From Petrotoga mobilis SJ95 (GTDB lineage: Bacteria > Thermotogota > Thermotogae > Petrotogales > Petrotogaceae): a stretch of DNA of 64,000 nt. This document shows positions 17,996 to 27,258 of this stretch, piece by piece; the first letter of the stretch is position 1; each line of letters opens with the position of its first letter. The notes under the pieces are model-generated. The model was given only the letters and a program-made list of their open reading frames with translations. It did no database searches and had not been told where the DNA came from. The stretch spans positions 472,501 to 536,500 of the forward strand of contig NC_010003.1 in assembly GCF_000018605.1 (NCBI RefSeq), written 5' to 3'. The position numbers and the translations under genes were made by a program.

Positions 17996-18787
17996 TTAAA
18001 TAAAAATAATAGTGAAACATACTAAACAAAAAGAAATGAGGAAAACAGTATCTTTTATTTTCCAATTAAACTGCTTAAACCTCGTCCTCCCTTCCCAACC
18101 ATTGTATCCTCTTGCTTCCATAGCAATACTCAAATCTTCAGCCCTTCTCAGAGCAGATACCAACAAGGGAATAATTATAGATATAGCCCCTCTAATCCTT
18201 CCAGAAAATTTTCTATCATCAAAATTTGCCCCCCTACTTAATTGTGCTTTCATTATACGATCTGCTTCATTTGCAATTACAGGGATGAACCTTATAGCAA
18301 TCGTCATTACCATCGATATTTCATGAGCAAATCTTTTAGGTACAAAAAACCATCTCAAGACATCTTCTAGAGCATGAGCTAAAGAGGTAGGAGAAGTAGT
18401 TAACGTGAGAACAGAAGATAATAAAACTGCAAATAATATTCTGAAGGTAATTATAGCGGCATTAAACAAACCGGTATCTGTTATTCTGATAAACCCGATT
18501 TTAAAAAGTGTGTTCCCTCCTATTGTGAATAACTGAATTACAAAAGCAAAGATGACTATGAACCATATTGATTTTAAGGATTTCATATAATACTTCAAGC
18601 TTAGTTTAGATAACAACATCAAAACCAAAGTATAAGAAGACATAATCAAAACATCATAAAAACTGTTTATAGAAAAAGCAAATCCTGCCAAAACAAACAA
18701 CCCTAAAAGTTTTCCCCTTGGATCCAGTGAATGCATCAATGAGTCTAATTCAACGTACCTTCCCAAGGCAACATTATCCAAAAGCAT
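17996..18787 (-). CDS. ecfT: ECF transporter transmembrane component EcfT
   Basis: A 263-residue membrane protein with five or six hydrophobic helices and the two diagnostic cytoplasmic motifs, SRGANFD and EARGYNG (ARG/ARS type), on coupling helices that contact the EcfA ATPases. EcfT couples ATP hydrolysis to several interchangeable vitamin-binding S components. No ecfA or S-component gene is visible here, so it must work with subunits encoded elsewhere. GGAG lies 6-7 nt before the ATG. Confidence 0.92.
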   Translation of the reverse strand: MLLDNVALGRYVELDSLMHSLDPRGKLLGLFVLAGFAFSINSFYDVLIMSSYTLVLMLLSKLSLKYYMKSLKSIWFIVIFAFVIQLFTIGGNTLFKIGFIRITDTGLFNAAIITFRILFAVLLSSVLTLTTSPTSLAHALEDVLRWFFVPKRFAHEISMVMTIAIRFIPVIANEADRIMKAQLSRGANFDDRKFSGRIRGAISIIIPLLVSALRRAEDLSIAMEARGYNGWEGRTRFKQFNWKIKDTVFLISFCLVCFTIIFI

Positions 18788-18958
18788 TTAAATACTCCTT
18801 TTATCAATCATTTTTTCTAATTCCCAGCATTGAATATTTTAACATAATTCAAGAATTATTATATTATTTGTGAGAAAAGATTTAGTAGTTTTTTAAAACA
18901 TTAATAAACAGAATGACTGATTTTTATTAAGTTTTGATTAAGTGTTTTTGTAAAAAGA

Positions 18959-18967
18959 TGATATAAT
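18959..18967 (+). promoter_or_regulatory. Extended -10 promoter element
   Basis: TGATATAAT lies about 40 bp before the transglycosylase-like gene. The same TGATATAAT sequence recurs before the genes at 20539 and 38448, which supports its use as a promoter core in this genome. I see no clear -35 box. Confidence 0.45.
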
Positions 18968-19005
18968 TATTTTAATGTCTACAAAAAATCAATTTGGAGA
19001 GACAC

Positions 19006-19605
19006 ATGGAAAAATCCTTATCAAATAGAAGTATGAAATACCTATTTATACTTTTGTTGATTTTAATAATATGTATAATAATTGTTTTTTTAGTTTCTAA
19101 ATCCTCAAACTATAAAAAGCAGATCATTTTTTTTGAAGAATATTTAAAAAACAACTATACTTTGGACGATGCAACGATAAAAGAATTCGTCAAAGTCTTT
19201 GAAATATTATATGACGAATTCCCCTATGTAACTGAATATGTTTATCCGATCGAATTGTTAGCTATTGGAATAGTAGAAACAAATTTTGAAAACGTAAAAG
19301 GAGATAGTGGTGAAAGTTTGGGATATTTTCAGATACAAGCCCCTACTTATTGGTATTTAAAACATAATTACCCTGAATTTTATCAAAGAATTAATTTCTT
19401 AGAACCTTGGTATTGGGATAACATAAAAGAAAGACCTGATGTGCAATTATTGACTTCTATCTTATACTTATACGATATCAAATTACGTTTTGGGGAAGAA
19501 GATGCGTATAGTATTTACAATGGTGGTTCAGAAACATATAAAGACAAAATATTATTAAGACTTAATATTTTAGAAAATGAATTCAAAACATTTAACAGGA
19601 GGTAA
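19006..19605 (+). CDS. Membrane-anchored lytic transglycosylase-like protein
   Basis: A 199-residue protein with one N-terminal membrane helix (about residues 10-31) and an SLT-like (GH23) domain. IELLAIGIVETNFENVKGDSGESLGYFQIQ matches the family pattern in which the Glu of ETNF is catalytic and GYFQI replaces GLMQ; a YNGG motif comes later. It would cut glycan strands of peptidoglycan at the outer face of the membrane. A TTG 12 nt upstream is in frame, but GGAG is correctly spaced only for the ATG at 19006. It is followed by manA after 2 bp. Confidence 0.75.
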   Translation: MEKSLSNRSMKYLFILLLILIICIIIVFLVSKSSNYKKQIIFFEEYLKNNYTLDDATIKEFVKVFEILYDEFPYVTEYVYPIELLAIGIVETNFENVKGDSGESLGYFQIQAPTYWYLKHNYPEFYQRINFLEPWYWDNIKERPDVQLLTSILYLYDIKLRFGEEDAYSIYNGGSETYKDKILLRLNILENEFKTFNRR

Positions 19606-19607
19606 AC

Positions 19608-20423
19608 ATGCAGATATCGGAGCCGCTTATTTCAAAACCTATTTTTAGTGAAAAAATTTGGGGAAATAATGAATTGAACAGAATTTTCAACTGTGAAAAA
19701 ACCCAACCAATAGGGGAAGCCTGGCTTTATTCTCCTCTAACTGGATTTGAAACCGTCTTGTATGGAAAAAATAGCCAAAAAGAATATGGCAATGCAAGTG
19801 AACTTTTCCCAAATTTTCCTTTGTTGCTAAAATTAATCGCAACCTCATCCTGGCTTTCCATACAATTACACCCGGATGATACAATGGCTAAACAATTAGA
19901 AAACGAACCATGGGGAAAATCAGAAGCATGGTATTTCCTAAAAGATAATGGCCAAATTAAAGTTTCAAATAATAACAAACATATTTTGCAAGCTTTTGAT
20001 GATAATCGATGGGATGAAGTACTAGAAAATTACGAAATGAACAAATTCGATTCCATCTTTATACCTGCAGGAACTGTTCACACCTTAGGTCCTAACAGCC
20101 TTTTACTGGAAATACAGCAAAGCTCAGATTTAACTTATAGATTATACGACTGGGGAAGACCTCGAGAAATCCATATTGATAAATCTAAAAAAGTTCTTAA
20201 CAACATTCACACCAGTTACTCTATTTCAAGGAAGACCGAAGGTTTATGTACTAAATACTTTAGCTTTTCCAGATTTGCCAACCAAAATAAAAAAGGGTTT
20301 GGCGTATATGTTAACTTAAAAAGCTATGAAACAATAGTACTTCCAGAAGAATTAAATTATAATTTTAAAGGTGAATTTGTGGAATTTAAATTAAACGAAA
20401 ATGGCTGGAAATCACTTTTATAA
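19608..20423 (+). CDS. manA: Mannose-6-phosphate isomerase, type I
   Basis: A 271-residue class I phosphomannose isomerase that interconverts mannose 6-phosphate and fructose 6-phosphate. Zinc ligands are visible in SIQLHPDD, in the Glu-rich EAWYFL segment and in FIPAGTVHTLG. YDWGRPREIHID is also typical. It is shorter than the enterobacterial enzyme (about 390 residues) and resembles the compact Firmicutes form. GGAGGT precedes the ATG. It is probably co-transcribed with the upstream transglycosylase gene. Confidence 0.92.
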   Translation: MQISEPLISKPIFSEKIWGNNELNRIFNCEKTQPIGEAWLYSPLTGFETVLYGKNSQKEYGNASELFPNFPLLLKLIATSSWLSIQLHPDDTMAKQLENEPWGKSEAWYFLKDNGQIKVSNNNKHILQAFDDNRWDEVLENYEMNKFDSIFIPAGTVHTLGPNSLLLEIQQSSDLTYRLYDWGRPREIHIDKSKKVLNNIHTSYSISRKTEGLCTKYFSFSRFANQNKKGFGVYVNLKSYETIVLPEELNYNFKGEFVEFKLNENGWKSLL

Positions 20424-20492
20424 TTTCATAATCAAAAATTATAAAATAATTTAAAATTTTTACATTCCATTTCTTTTTCGACTTATTTTGTC

Positions 20493-20501
20493 TGATATAA
20501 T
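20493..20501 (+). promoter_or_regulatory. Extended -10 promoter of the oxoacid oxidoreductase operon
   Basis: TGATATAAT ends 37 bp before the ATG of the alpha-subunit gene, in a short AT-rich gap after manA. The -35 region is only T-rich. Confidence 0.45.
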
Positions 20502-20538
20502 TGAATAAACATAAAATAAAATCTTAGGAGGTATCCTG

Positions 20539-22251
20539 ATGAATAAAACTATCAATGAAGATGTGTCAATCGTCTTATCCGGTGAAGCGGGTCAAGGGAT
20601 TCAAACGATAGAAGGATTGTTAACATTTATTCTCAAAAGGGAAGGTTATTACGTATTTGCCACAAAAGAGTACATGTCTAGGATTAGAGGTGGAAGTAAT
20701 TCAACTGAAATAAGGGTAAGCTCTAAACCTGTAAAAAGTTACGTCGACAAAATAGATATACTCATACCTCTTACAAAAAGTTCTGTTGAACATCTTGGAG
20801 ACAGAGTGACTGAAGATACCCTTATCATAGCTGACAACGATTCTTTGAATTTAAAAAACAAAAATCTTTTCAACGTCCCCATCCTCTCTATCGCAAAAGA
20901 AATAGGTAATGAAATATATGCAAATATAGTTGCCGTTGGTGTAATTTTGGGTCTTTTCAAAATAAACAAACAAACTATAGAAGAGTATCTAAAAGAAAGA
21001 TTTGGAGATAAGGGAGAAAAAATTGTTTCAGATAACATAAAAGCAGCTTCAGAAGGTTACAAATTAGGAAAAGACTTTTCTGAAAGTGGAGAGATAAAAA
21101 TAAAAATCTCTGCAAATGAAAATCTAAAAGACGATCTATTAATTAGCGGAACCGATGCGGTATCTCTAGGAGCGTTAGCTGGCAATTGTGATTCGATTTT
21201 TTCATATCCAATGACACCTGGATCGGGAGTTCTAGTTGATTTAGCCAATTTTTCAGAAAATTTCGATATTTTAGTCGAACAAGCTGAGGATGAAATTGCT
21301 GCAATCAATATGGCAATAGGTGGATGGTACGCAGGAGCAAGATCAATGGTGACTACTTCTGACGGAGGATTTGCTTTAATGGAAGAAGGACTTTCTCTAG
21401 CTGGAATGATCGAATCACCGTTAGTAATTCACTTAGCCCAAAGGCCTGCCCCTGCAACAGGTTTACCAACGAGAACCGCTCAAGAAGGTTTAAATCTTGT
21501 TATACACGCTGGACATGGGGAATTTCCAAGGTTGGTCTTAGCTCCTGGCAGCCTTGAACAAGCCTTCTATTTAACTCAAAAGGCTTTTAATATTGCAGAT
21601 AAATATCAAATCCCCGTATTCATTTTGACAGATCAATTTTTTGTTGATTCGTATTATAACGTTAAAAAGTTGGACCTTTCCAAAATTGAAAATAAAAAAT
21701 ATTTTGTAGAAACTACTGAAGATTATAAAAGATATGATCTTTCGAAAGCAAAAAACGGAGTTCCACCAAGAGGTATACCTAACTATGGTAATGGATTAGT
21801 TGTTGTAGATAGTGATGAACATGACGAGGAAGGTCATATAACGGAAGAGTTGGATATCCGAATTAAAATGGTGGAAAAAAGACTCAAAAAATTTGAGGCT
21901 TTAAAGGAAGATTTTATTTCTCCCGAATTCTATGGAAATGATAACTACAAATATCTCGTCGTATGTTGGGGTTCAAATTATAATGTCGTCAAAGAAGCTC
22001 TAGAAAATATAGATAACAAGGATCTTGCTATGCTTCATTTTAGCCAAGTTTATCCCATCCCGGAAAATGCGGTTGAATTTTTAGAGAAGGCAGAAAAAAT
22101 AATTGATGTTGAAAATAATGCCACAGGGCAATTTGCAAAGTTAATAAGAGCAGAAACTGGCATAAAAATAGATAGTAAAATATTAAAATTCAATGGAATG
22201 CCATTTTCAGTTGAAGAGTTAACCGCTAAGATAAGGGAGGAGTTGCAATGA
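20539..22251 (+). CDS. 2-oxoacid:ferredoxin oxidoreductase, alpha subunit (fused gamma-alpha)
   Basis: A 570-residue fused subunit. Residues 1-190 are the gamma domain (SGEAGQGIQTIEG, YMSRIRGGSN). Residues 200-570 are the alpha domain with YPMTPGSGVLVDL, QAEDEIAAINMAIG and GLPTRTAQEGLN. Together with the next gene it forms the two-subunit KorAB/VorAB-type enzyme, which decarboxylates a 2-oxoacid to the acyl-CoA and reduces ferredoxin. The oxoacid cannot be fixed; 2-oxoglutarate is typical of this layout. The stop overlaps the beta-subunit ATG by 4 bp. Confidence 0.9.
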   Translation: MNKTINEDVSIVLSGEAGQGIQTIEGLLTFILKREGYYVFATKEYMSRIRGGSNSTEIRVSSKPVKSYVDKIDILIPLTKSSVEHLGDRVTEDTLIIADNDSLNLKNKNLFNVPILSIAKEIGNEIYANIVAVGVILGLFKINKQTIEEYLKERFGDKGEKIVSDNIKAASEGYKLGKDFSESGEIKIKISANENLKDDLLISGTDAVSLGALAGNCDSIFSYPMTPGSGVLVDLANFSENFDILVEQAEDEIAAINMAIGGWYAGARSMVTTSDGGFALMEEGLSLAGMIESPLVIHLAQRPAPATGLPTRTAQEGLNLVIHAGHGEFPRLVLAPGSLEQAFYLTQKAFNIADKYQIPVFILTDQFFVDSYYNVKKLDLSKIENKKYFVETTEDYKRYDLSKAKNGVPPRGIPNYGNGLVVVDSDEHDEEGHITEELDIRIKMVEKRLKKFEALKEDFISPEFYGNDNYKYLVVCWGSNYNVVKEALENIDNKDLAMLHFSQVYPIPENAVEFLEKAEKIIDVENNATGQFAKLIRAETGIKIDSKILKFNGMPFSVEELTAKIREELQ

Positions 22252-23126
22252 GCGAAAGAAAAAATATGTTTACTCTAGAAAATGAAAAAGAATTAGACAT
22301 AGCTTGGTGTCCAGGCTGTGGAAATTTTGGAATACTGAATATATTAAAAAAAGCCTTGGAAGAAATGGAGGAAATAACTCCCAACAATTTTGTACTCGTT
22401 TCAGGAATAGGACAGGCAGCAAAAATACCCCATTACTTTAAAAACAATGCTTTTAATGGCCTTCATGGTAGAACCTTACCCGTGGCCTTTGCCATAAAAG
22501 CGACTAATCCAGATTTATACGTAGTAGCTGAAAGTGGAGATGGAGATATGTACGGTGAAGGTGGCAACCATTTTATCCACAATATGAGAAGGAACATTAA
22601 CATCACAAACATAGTTCACGATAATAGAGTCTATGGACTAACGAAAGGCCAGGCTTCTCCTACTTCACAGCATGGAATGGTCACCCCTGTTCAAGTAAAT
22701 GGAGTAATACTGAACCCCTTCAATCCTATTGCTGTTGCTATAGCTAACGGAGCCACATTTGTGGCACGAGCTTTTGTGGGTGATATGCAAAACACGAAAG
22801 AAGTCATTAAAAAGGCTATTAGGCATAATGGCTATGCGCTAATTGATTTGTTTCAACCATGTGTGACATTCAATAAAATAAATACTTACGCTTGGTTTAA
22901 TGAACATACTTACAAATTAGGGGAAGATTATGATCCATCAGATAAAATACAAGCTCTACAAATAGCTTTTCAAGAGGACAAAATCCCTCTAGGTATAATA
23001 TATGAAGAAAAGAGTAAGCCAACTTTTGAAGAACAATTGACTATTTATAAGCAAAACAAAGATCCGCTTTTTAAAAGAAGCATAGATTTAAACAAATTAG
23101 AAGATTTCATAAACTCAATGAGATGA
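22248..23126 (+). CDS. 2-oxoacid:ferredoxin oxidoreductase, beta subunit
   Basis: A 292-residue thiamine-diphosphate-binding subunit. It has WCPGCGNFG near the N-terminus and the GDGDMYGEGGNHFIHNMRRN magnesium and cofactor block. VHDNRVYGLTKGQASPTS is diagnostic of KorB/PorB-type proteins. No ferredoxin-like 4Fe-4S cluster domain is present, so an external ferredoxin is the likely acceptor. GGGAGG precedes the ATG. It is coupled to the alpha subunit and followed by a peroxiredoxin in the same operon, which fits protection of an oxygen-sensitive enzyme. Confidence 0.92.
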   Translation: MSERKNMFTLENEKELDIAWCPGCGNFGILNILKKALEEMEEITPNNFVLVSGIGQAAKIPHYFKNNAFNGLHGRTLPVAFAIKATNPDLYVVAESGDGDMYGEGGNHFIHNMRRNINITNIVHDNRVYGLTKGQASPTSQHGMVTPVQVNGVILNPFNPIAVAIANGATFVARAFVGDMQNTKEVIKKAIRHNGYALIDLFQPCVTFNKINTYAWFNEHTYKLGEDYDPSDKIQALQIAFQEDKIPLGIIYEEKSKPTFEEQLTIYKQNKDPLFKRSIDLNKLEDFINSMR

Positions 23127-23137
23127 GAGGTGATATG

Positions 23138-23593
23138 ATGGCATTGAAAGTTGGAGATTTGGCTCCAGATTTTAAATTGAAAGATCAAAACGGTGATGAT
23201 AATTCTTTATCTGGTTTTAAAGGAAAAAAGGTTTTGCTTTCCTTTCATCCTTTAGCATGGACAGGGGTTTGCGAAACCCAGATGAAAAACTTGGATTTAA
23301 AGTATGACGAATTGGGAAAACTCAACGTTGTACCTTTGGGAATTAGCGTTGATGCATCACCTTCAAAAAAAGCATGGGCTCAAAATATGAAAATCAACAA
23401 ACTTAAACTTTTGTCAGATTTTTGGCCTCATGGAGAAGTTGCTAGAAAATATGGTATATTCGATGAAGAAAACGGTTTTTCCAAAAGAGCGAATTTTTTA
23501 ATCGACGAAGAAGGAAAAATTGAATTTGTAAAAGTTTACGAATTAAGAGATCAACCAGATTTAAATGAAATTATGAATTATATCAAAAGATGA
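23138..23593 (+). CDS. Peroxiredoxin (AhpC/TSA family)
   Basis: A thiol peroxidase of about 152 residues that reduces peroxides. The peroxidatic Cys is in LAWTGVCETQM (about residue 45). No second conserved Cys is evident, so it may be a 1-Cys type or use an external partner. An earlier in-frame ATG at 23123 overlaps the korB stop, but GAGAGGTG is spaced correctly only for the ATG at 23138, which also gives the family-typical MALKVGDLAPDF beginning. It is the last gene of the oxidoreductase operon and is followed by a strong terminator. Confidence 0.92.
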   Translation: MALKVGDLAPDFKLKDQNGDDNSLSGFKGKKVLLSFHPLAWTGVCETQMKNLDLKYDELGKLNVVPLGISVDASPSKKAWAQNMKINKLKLLSDFWPHGEVARKYGIFDEENGFSKRANFLIDEEGKIEFVKVYELRDQPDLNEIMNYIKR

Positions 23594-23606
23594 AAGAAAC
23601 TTAAAT

Positions 23607-23632
23607 AGGCTTCGACAAAAAGTTCGAAGCCT
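23607..23632 (+). terminator. Intrinsic terminator after the peroxiredoxin gene
   Basis: AGGCTTCGA (23607-23615) and TCGAAGCCT (23624-23632) form a perfect 9-bp stem with an 8-nt loop, followed by an AT-rich stretch (AATTTATTA). Confidence 0.75.
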
Positions 23633-23658
23633 AATTTATTATAATGGAGTTAAAAATT

Positions 23659-24123
23659 ATGAAGAAAATTTCTTTCACCCTTTTAATTTTGATGATTATT
23701 TCAACCAATTTATTTAGTCAAACGATTAATATACCAGAATTTCCAAAAGGGACTCTAACCATTTCACAAGAGGGAAGTAGTGTAACAATCCCTATTGAAA
23801 TTGCTAATACGAACGAATTAAGAGAATTCGGTCTGATGTACAGGGAAGATATTCCTGAAGATTATGGAATGCTTTTTGTTTTCCCAAGTCCTGGAATAAG
23901 AAGCTTTTGGATGAAAAATACCTTTGTTGAACTCGACATTGCTTTTATAGATGCCAATGGAACAATATTGGATATACAAAACATGAAACCTTGTGAAGAA
24001 TCACCCTGCCCTATTTACATAATTTACACACCTTTCAAATTTGCTTTAGAAGTAAAAGCAGGTTTCTTTGATCGATACGGATTCACCGAAGGGGCAAAAA
24101 TTGAGTGGTCACTAAAGGAATGA
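23659..24123 (+). CDS. DUF192 family exported protein
   Basis: A protein of about 154 residues with a hydrophobic signal sequence (residues 3-20, ending near LFSQT) and a DUF192 domain. That domain has the block REFGLMYREDIPEDYGMLFVF, then FWMKNTFVELDIAF. The domain is usually extracytoplasmic and its function is not established. An upstream ATG at 23644 is in frame, but GGAG lies 9 nt before the ATG at 23659, which starts the signal sequence. It has no obvious operon partner. Confidence 0.85.
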   Translation: MKKISFTLLILMIISTNLFSQTINIPEFPKGTLTISQEGSSVTIPIEIANTNELREFGLMYREDIPEDYGMLFVFPSPGIRSFWMKNTFVELDIAFIDANGTILDIQNMKPCEESPCPIYIIYTPFKFALEVKAGFFDRYGFTEGAKIEWSLKE

Positions 24124-24142
24124 GAAACAGGTTTTACTGTTT
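24123..24142 (+). terminator. Weak hairpin after the DUF192 gene
   Basis: GAAACAG and CTGTTTC form a 7-bp stem around GTTTTA immediately after the stop codon. There is no T-tract, so terminator function is uncertain. Confidence 0.35.
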
Positions 24143-24180
24143 CAAAGCCCATAAAAAACACAAAAGGAGGAATAATAAAA

Positions 24181-25074
24181 ATGAAAAAAATACTTATTTC
24201 GGTACTTATTATTTTGTTTGGTATGAACTATATCTATGCAGCTGAAAAGGTAGTTGTAGGAGCAAAAGCTTTTACAGAAGGTTATATATTGTCAAGCATG
24301 GTTTCTTTACTTCTTCAAGGGAATGGGATTGATGTAGAAGAAAAATTTGGACTATCCTCTTTTCCGCTACGCAAGGCCATGGAAACCGGTCAAGTTGACG
24401 CTTATGTAGATTACACAGGAACTGCTTGGGCAGCATATTTTAGACATACAGAAAACATATATGATCCCGAGGAACTGTTTGATTTAGTAGCAAAAGAAGA
24501 CTTAGAGAAACACAACATCGTGTGGTTAGATATGATCAATTTTAATAATACTTATGGTTTGGCGGTACGAAGCTCTTTTGCTAGAGAAAACGGAATACAA
24601 AGTTTAAGTGACTTGGCTGATTATATTAATTCGGGAAAAGGAAAGGATTTAATTTTTGGAGTTAATCCAGAATATTATGAAAGAAGCGATGGAATCTTTG
24701 CGGTTATGGATACATACAATATGAATCTGCCAAAAAATAATGTGAGAACTATGGAAGCAGGGTTAACATATGAGGCCTTAGCACGTAAAAATATTGATGT
24801 GGCTATGATATATTCTACCGATGCGCAAATCTTACGTTTTGATTTAGTGATTTTAGAAGATGATAAATCTTTCTTTCCACACTACAATCCTTCCGTTTTG
24901 GTTAGAAAGGAAACAATAGATGAATACCCTGAAATAAGAGAAATTTTAAAACCATTGACATTGTATTTAAATGAGGATATAATTATAAGGCTGAACTACT
25001 TGGTTGATTTTGAAGGTTTAGAACCAGAAATTGTTGCCAGAAAATATCTACAAGGTTTAGGCCTTATTAAATAG
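24181..25074 (+). CDS. Glycine-betaine/choline-type ABC substrate-binding protein
   Basis: A 297-residue periplasmic binding protein of the OpuAC/ProX/OsmF group for quaternary amines. It has a signal peptide (residues 1-20, cut near YAA), the typical GAKAFTEGYILSSMVS opening and VDAYVDYTGTAW. ATG follows AAAGGAGG. No ATPase or permease gene lies beside it, and tRNA-Ser follows directly, so the rest of the transporter must be elsewhere or the protein may serve another system. Confidence 0.85.
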   Translation: MKKILISVLIILFGMNYIYAAEKVVVGAKAFTEGYILSSMVSLLLQGNGIDVEEKFGLSSFPLRKAMETGQVDAYVDYTGTAWAAYFRHTENIYDPEELFDLVAKEDLEKHNIVWLDMINFNNTYGLAVRSSFARENGIQSLSDLADYINSGKGKDLIFGVNPEYYERSDGIFAVMDTYNMNLPKNNVRTMEAGLTYEALARKNIDVAMIYSTDAQILRFDLVILEDDKSFFPHYNPSVLVRKETIDEYPEIREILKPLTLYLNEDIIIRLNYLVDFEGLEPEIVARKYLQGLGLIK

Positions 25075-25089
25075 TTTACAATAATTTGT

Positions 25090-25178
25090 GGAGGCGTGCA
25101 CCGAATTGGCTAAGGGGCCGGTCTCGAAAACCGGTGGGGTTTATCCCCTTGTGGGTTCGAGTCCCACCGCCTCCGCCA
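25090..25178 (+). tRNA. tRNA-Ser (anticodon CGA)
   Basis: The acceptor arms GGAGGCG and CGCCTCC pair fully. The anticodon arm is CCGGT-CTCGAAA-ACCGG with anticodon CGA. There is a long class II variable arm (GGGG...CCCC), the T arm GTGGG TTCGAGT CCCAC, discriminator G and an encoded CCA. The 89-nt length is typical of tRNA-Ser. Confidence 0.95.
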
Positions 25179-25205
25179 ATTTTTATATGAGGAGGGAAGT
25201 AAAAG

Positions 25206-27236
25206 ATGCCTATTCTATCTGAACTTAATAAATACTTACAAAGTAAAATCTCACAGGGTAAAGACGATTATGCAATACCGAAAAGATGGATGCCACCTAA
25301 TTATACCGGTAAAGTTAAACTAGCTGGGAGGAAATTTTTTGTTAATCCCTATGAGTTTATATCCAACATAATCGATAATCTATTAAAAAATGCTGGAAAA
25401 GATGTGGATTACAGCAAACCCCTTTCTTTCATTAAAAATGTTAAAGAACCTGATTGGATAAGAACGAGCATACTTTATTCTGCTCACGTACGAGCTACAG
25501 CTGCATATGTTCATGATCAAACTACTTTATTCGTTCCAATAGATGAAAAAGGTTATACTGAATCGGGTACATTCCTAAAAATGTTGATGTTAATCCCTTA
25601 TTTTTCTACGTACAAAGTCGATAGTATATACTTACTTCCAATAACTCAAGCCAGCAGTAAATTTAAAAAAGGTGAAGTTGGTTCGCCTTATGCAGTTAAA
25701 AATTTCTTCTCTGTAGAAAAAGATTATCACGACACACTTTTGGAAAATGAATTCACCCCTAATGAAGAATTTGGAGCTTTTGTCGAAGCCGCTCATATGG
25801 CTGGAATGAGAGTCTTGTTGGATTTTGTACCAAGAACAGGATCAAGGGACAATGACCTTATTTTAGAACATCCCGAATGGTTCTATTGGATAGATATAGA
25901 CGAAATGAACGGTTTTGCACCTCCTAAAGTTGAAGGTCTGGGATTTGTTCAACCGAGCAAAGAAAATTTAAAAATTGTGTACAATGACGAACAAGTCAAA
26001 AATCATCTTAAAAAATTTAGATGGGATCCAAGAACTCAGAACCCACAAAAATGGGAAAATTTTATAAAACTAAATAAAGACAACCCAGATTTTTTGGATG
26101 AAATAGCAAGAGAGTTTAAAGTAATAACCGTTCCAGGATTTTCAGATTGGATAAATGATCCCCAACCAGCATGGGAAGATGTCACTTTCTTAAGACTCTA
26201 TCTTTCTCATCCAGAAGAAGCTCTAAAATATATAGACGAGACAAATCAACCTCCTTATGTGCTCTTCGACGTAGTTAAATCAAGTTTGTTCCCAGGGAAA
26301 GAAAAGAATGCCGAACTTTGGAACCTAATAGCAAATATTATTCCATTCTATCAAAAAAATTTCGGTATAGATGGTGCTAGGTTGGACATGGGTCACGCTC
26401 TACCTGATGAACTTGAAGCTGAAATTATAAAAAGGGCAAAAGAATACGACCCTGCCTTTGTAATCATAGCTGAAGAATTGAACATGGACAATCATTTAAA
26501 AGCTAAAAAAAGTGGTTACGATGGAATTTTGGGAAATTCATGGTGGGCTGAGCCAAGAATAAAAGAAGGCTGGTTCAAAAAATTCATCTCAGAAGTAGCA
26601 CCAAAATTATCTTTACCTACATTTGCAACGGCAGAGACACCAGATACCCCAAGAGCGGTTACAAGAGAAGGTGAAGAAACTTTCTCAAAATTGACAGCGG
26701 TGGTAAATACTTTCATGCCAAACGGAATAACATTTATAAACTCCGGATATGAGCTTTTTGAACCTCAACCTATGAACACAGGCTTAGATGTAGAAGATCC
26801 TGTGGAAGAAAGATTTAAAAATTTACCTTCAACAGATCAATTTTATGGCAAACTCGCATTCTTTGATTGGTATGTCCTACACTGGGATACAGACCATCAT
26901 ATGGTGAAATTACTTTCCTTATTAGGCACACTAAAAGAGGAAGTCAAAGATCTTTTGAAAAATTCTAACAATTACCATTTTATTGATTTTTCTGATGACG
27001 CAAGTGCGATGTTTTGGTGGAACGGAGAAAAAGGAGTTGTAATAGCTATCAATACTAACTTTAAAAATCCTTATTTCTTCGATATAGACCTTGGATATTA
27101 TACCTGGAAAAGTGAGCATAACATACAAACAAAATTGGAAAATTACAGAAGAGGCGAAAGCTCTTGGAACGTTCAGGATGCACATTTAAGAGTAACAATC
27201 AATCCAGGGGAAGCCAGAGTTTTTTTTGTATATTAA
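25206..27236 (+). CDS. Maltosyltransferase (GH13 family)
   Basis: A 676-residue alpha-amylase-family enzyme closely resembling the Thermotoga maritima maltosyltransferase, which moves maltosyl units between malto-oligosaccharides and to phosphate. The GH13 motifs are VLLDFVPRTGSRD, DGARLDMGHALP with the catalytic Asp, and IIAEELNMD with the acid/base Glu. FATAETPDTPRAVTREGEE matches the T. maritima enzyme as I recall it. There is no signal peptide, so it acts in the cytoplasm on maltodextrins. GAGGAGGG precedes the ATG. It is transcribed alone, between the tRNA and a bidirectional terminator. Confidence 0.88.
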   Translation: MPILSELNKYLQSKISQGKDDYAIPKRWMPPNYTGKVKLAGRKFFVNPYEFISNIIDNLLKNAGKDVDYSKPLSFIKNVKEPDWIRTSILYSAHVRATAAYVHDQTTLFVPIDEKGYTESGTFLKMLMLIPYFSTYKVDSIYLLPITQASSKFKKGEVGSPYAVKNFFSVEKDYHDTLLENEFTPNEEFGAFVEAAHMAGMRVLLDFVPRTGSRDNDLILEHPEWFYWIDIDEMNGFAPPKVEGLGFVQPSKENLKIVYNDEQVKNHLKKFRWDPRTQNPQKWENFIKLNKDNPDFLDEIAREFKVITVPGFSDWINDPQPAWEDVTFLRLYLSHPEEALKYIDETNQPPYVLFDVVKSSLFPGKEKNAELWNLIANIIPFYQKNFGIDGARLDMGHALPDELEAEIIKRAKEYDPAFVIIAEELNMDNHLKAKKSGYDGILGNSWWAEPRIKEGWFKKFISEVAPKLSLPTFATAETPDTPRAVTREGEETFSKLTAVVNTFMPNGITFINSGYELFEPQPMNTGLDVEDPVEERFKNLPSTDQFYGKLAFFDWYVLHWDTDHHMVKLLSLLGTLKEEVKDLLKNSNNYHFIDFSDDASAMFWWNGEKGVVIAINTNFKNPYFFDIDLGYYTWKSEHNIQTKLENYRRGESSWNVQDAHLRVTINPGEARVFFVY

Positions 27237-27258
27237 AAAGGGCTTTTAGCCCTTTTTT
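27235..27258. terminator. Bidirectional terminator between maltosyltransferase and ppk
   Basis: AAAAAGGGC, a TTTTA loop and GCCCTTTTTT form a hairpin with U-tracts in both directions, between convergent genes. It overlaps the last bases of both coding regions by only a few positions. Confidence 0.85.
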
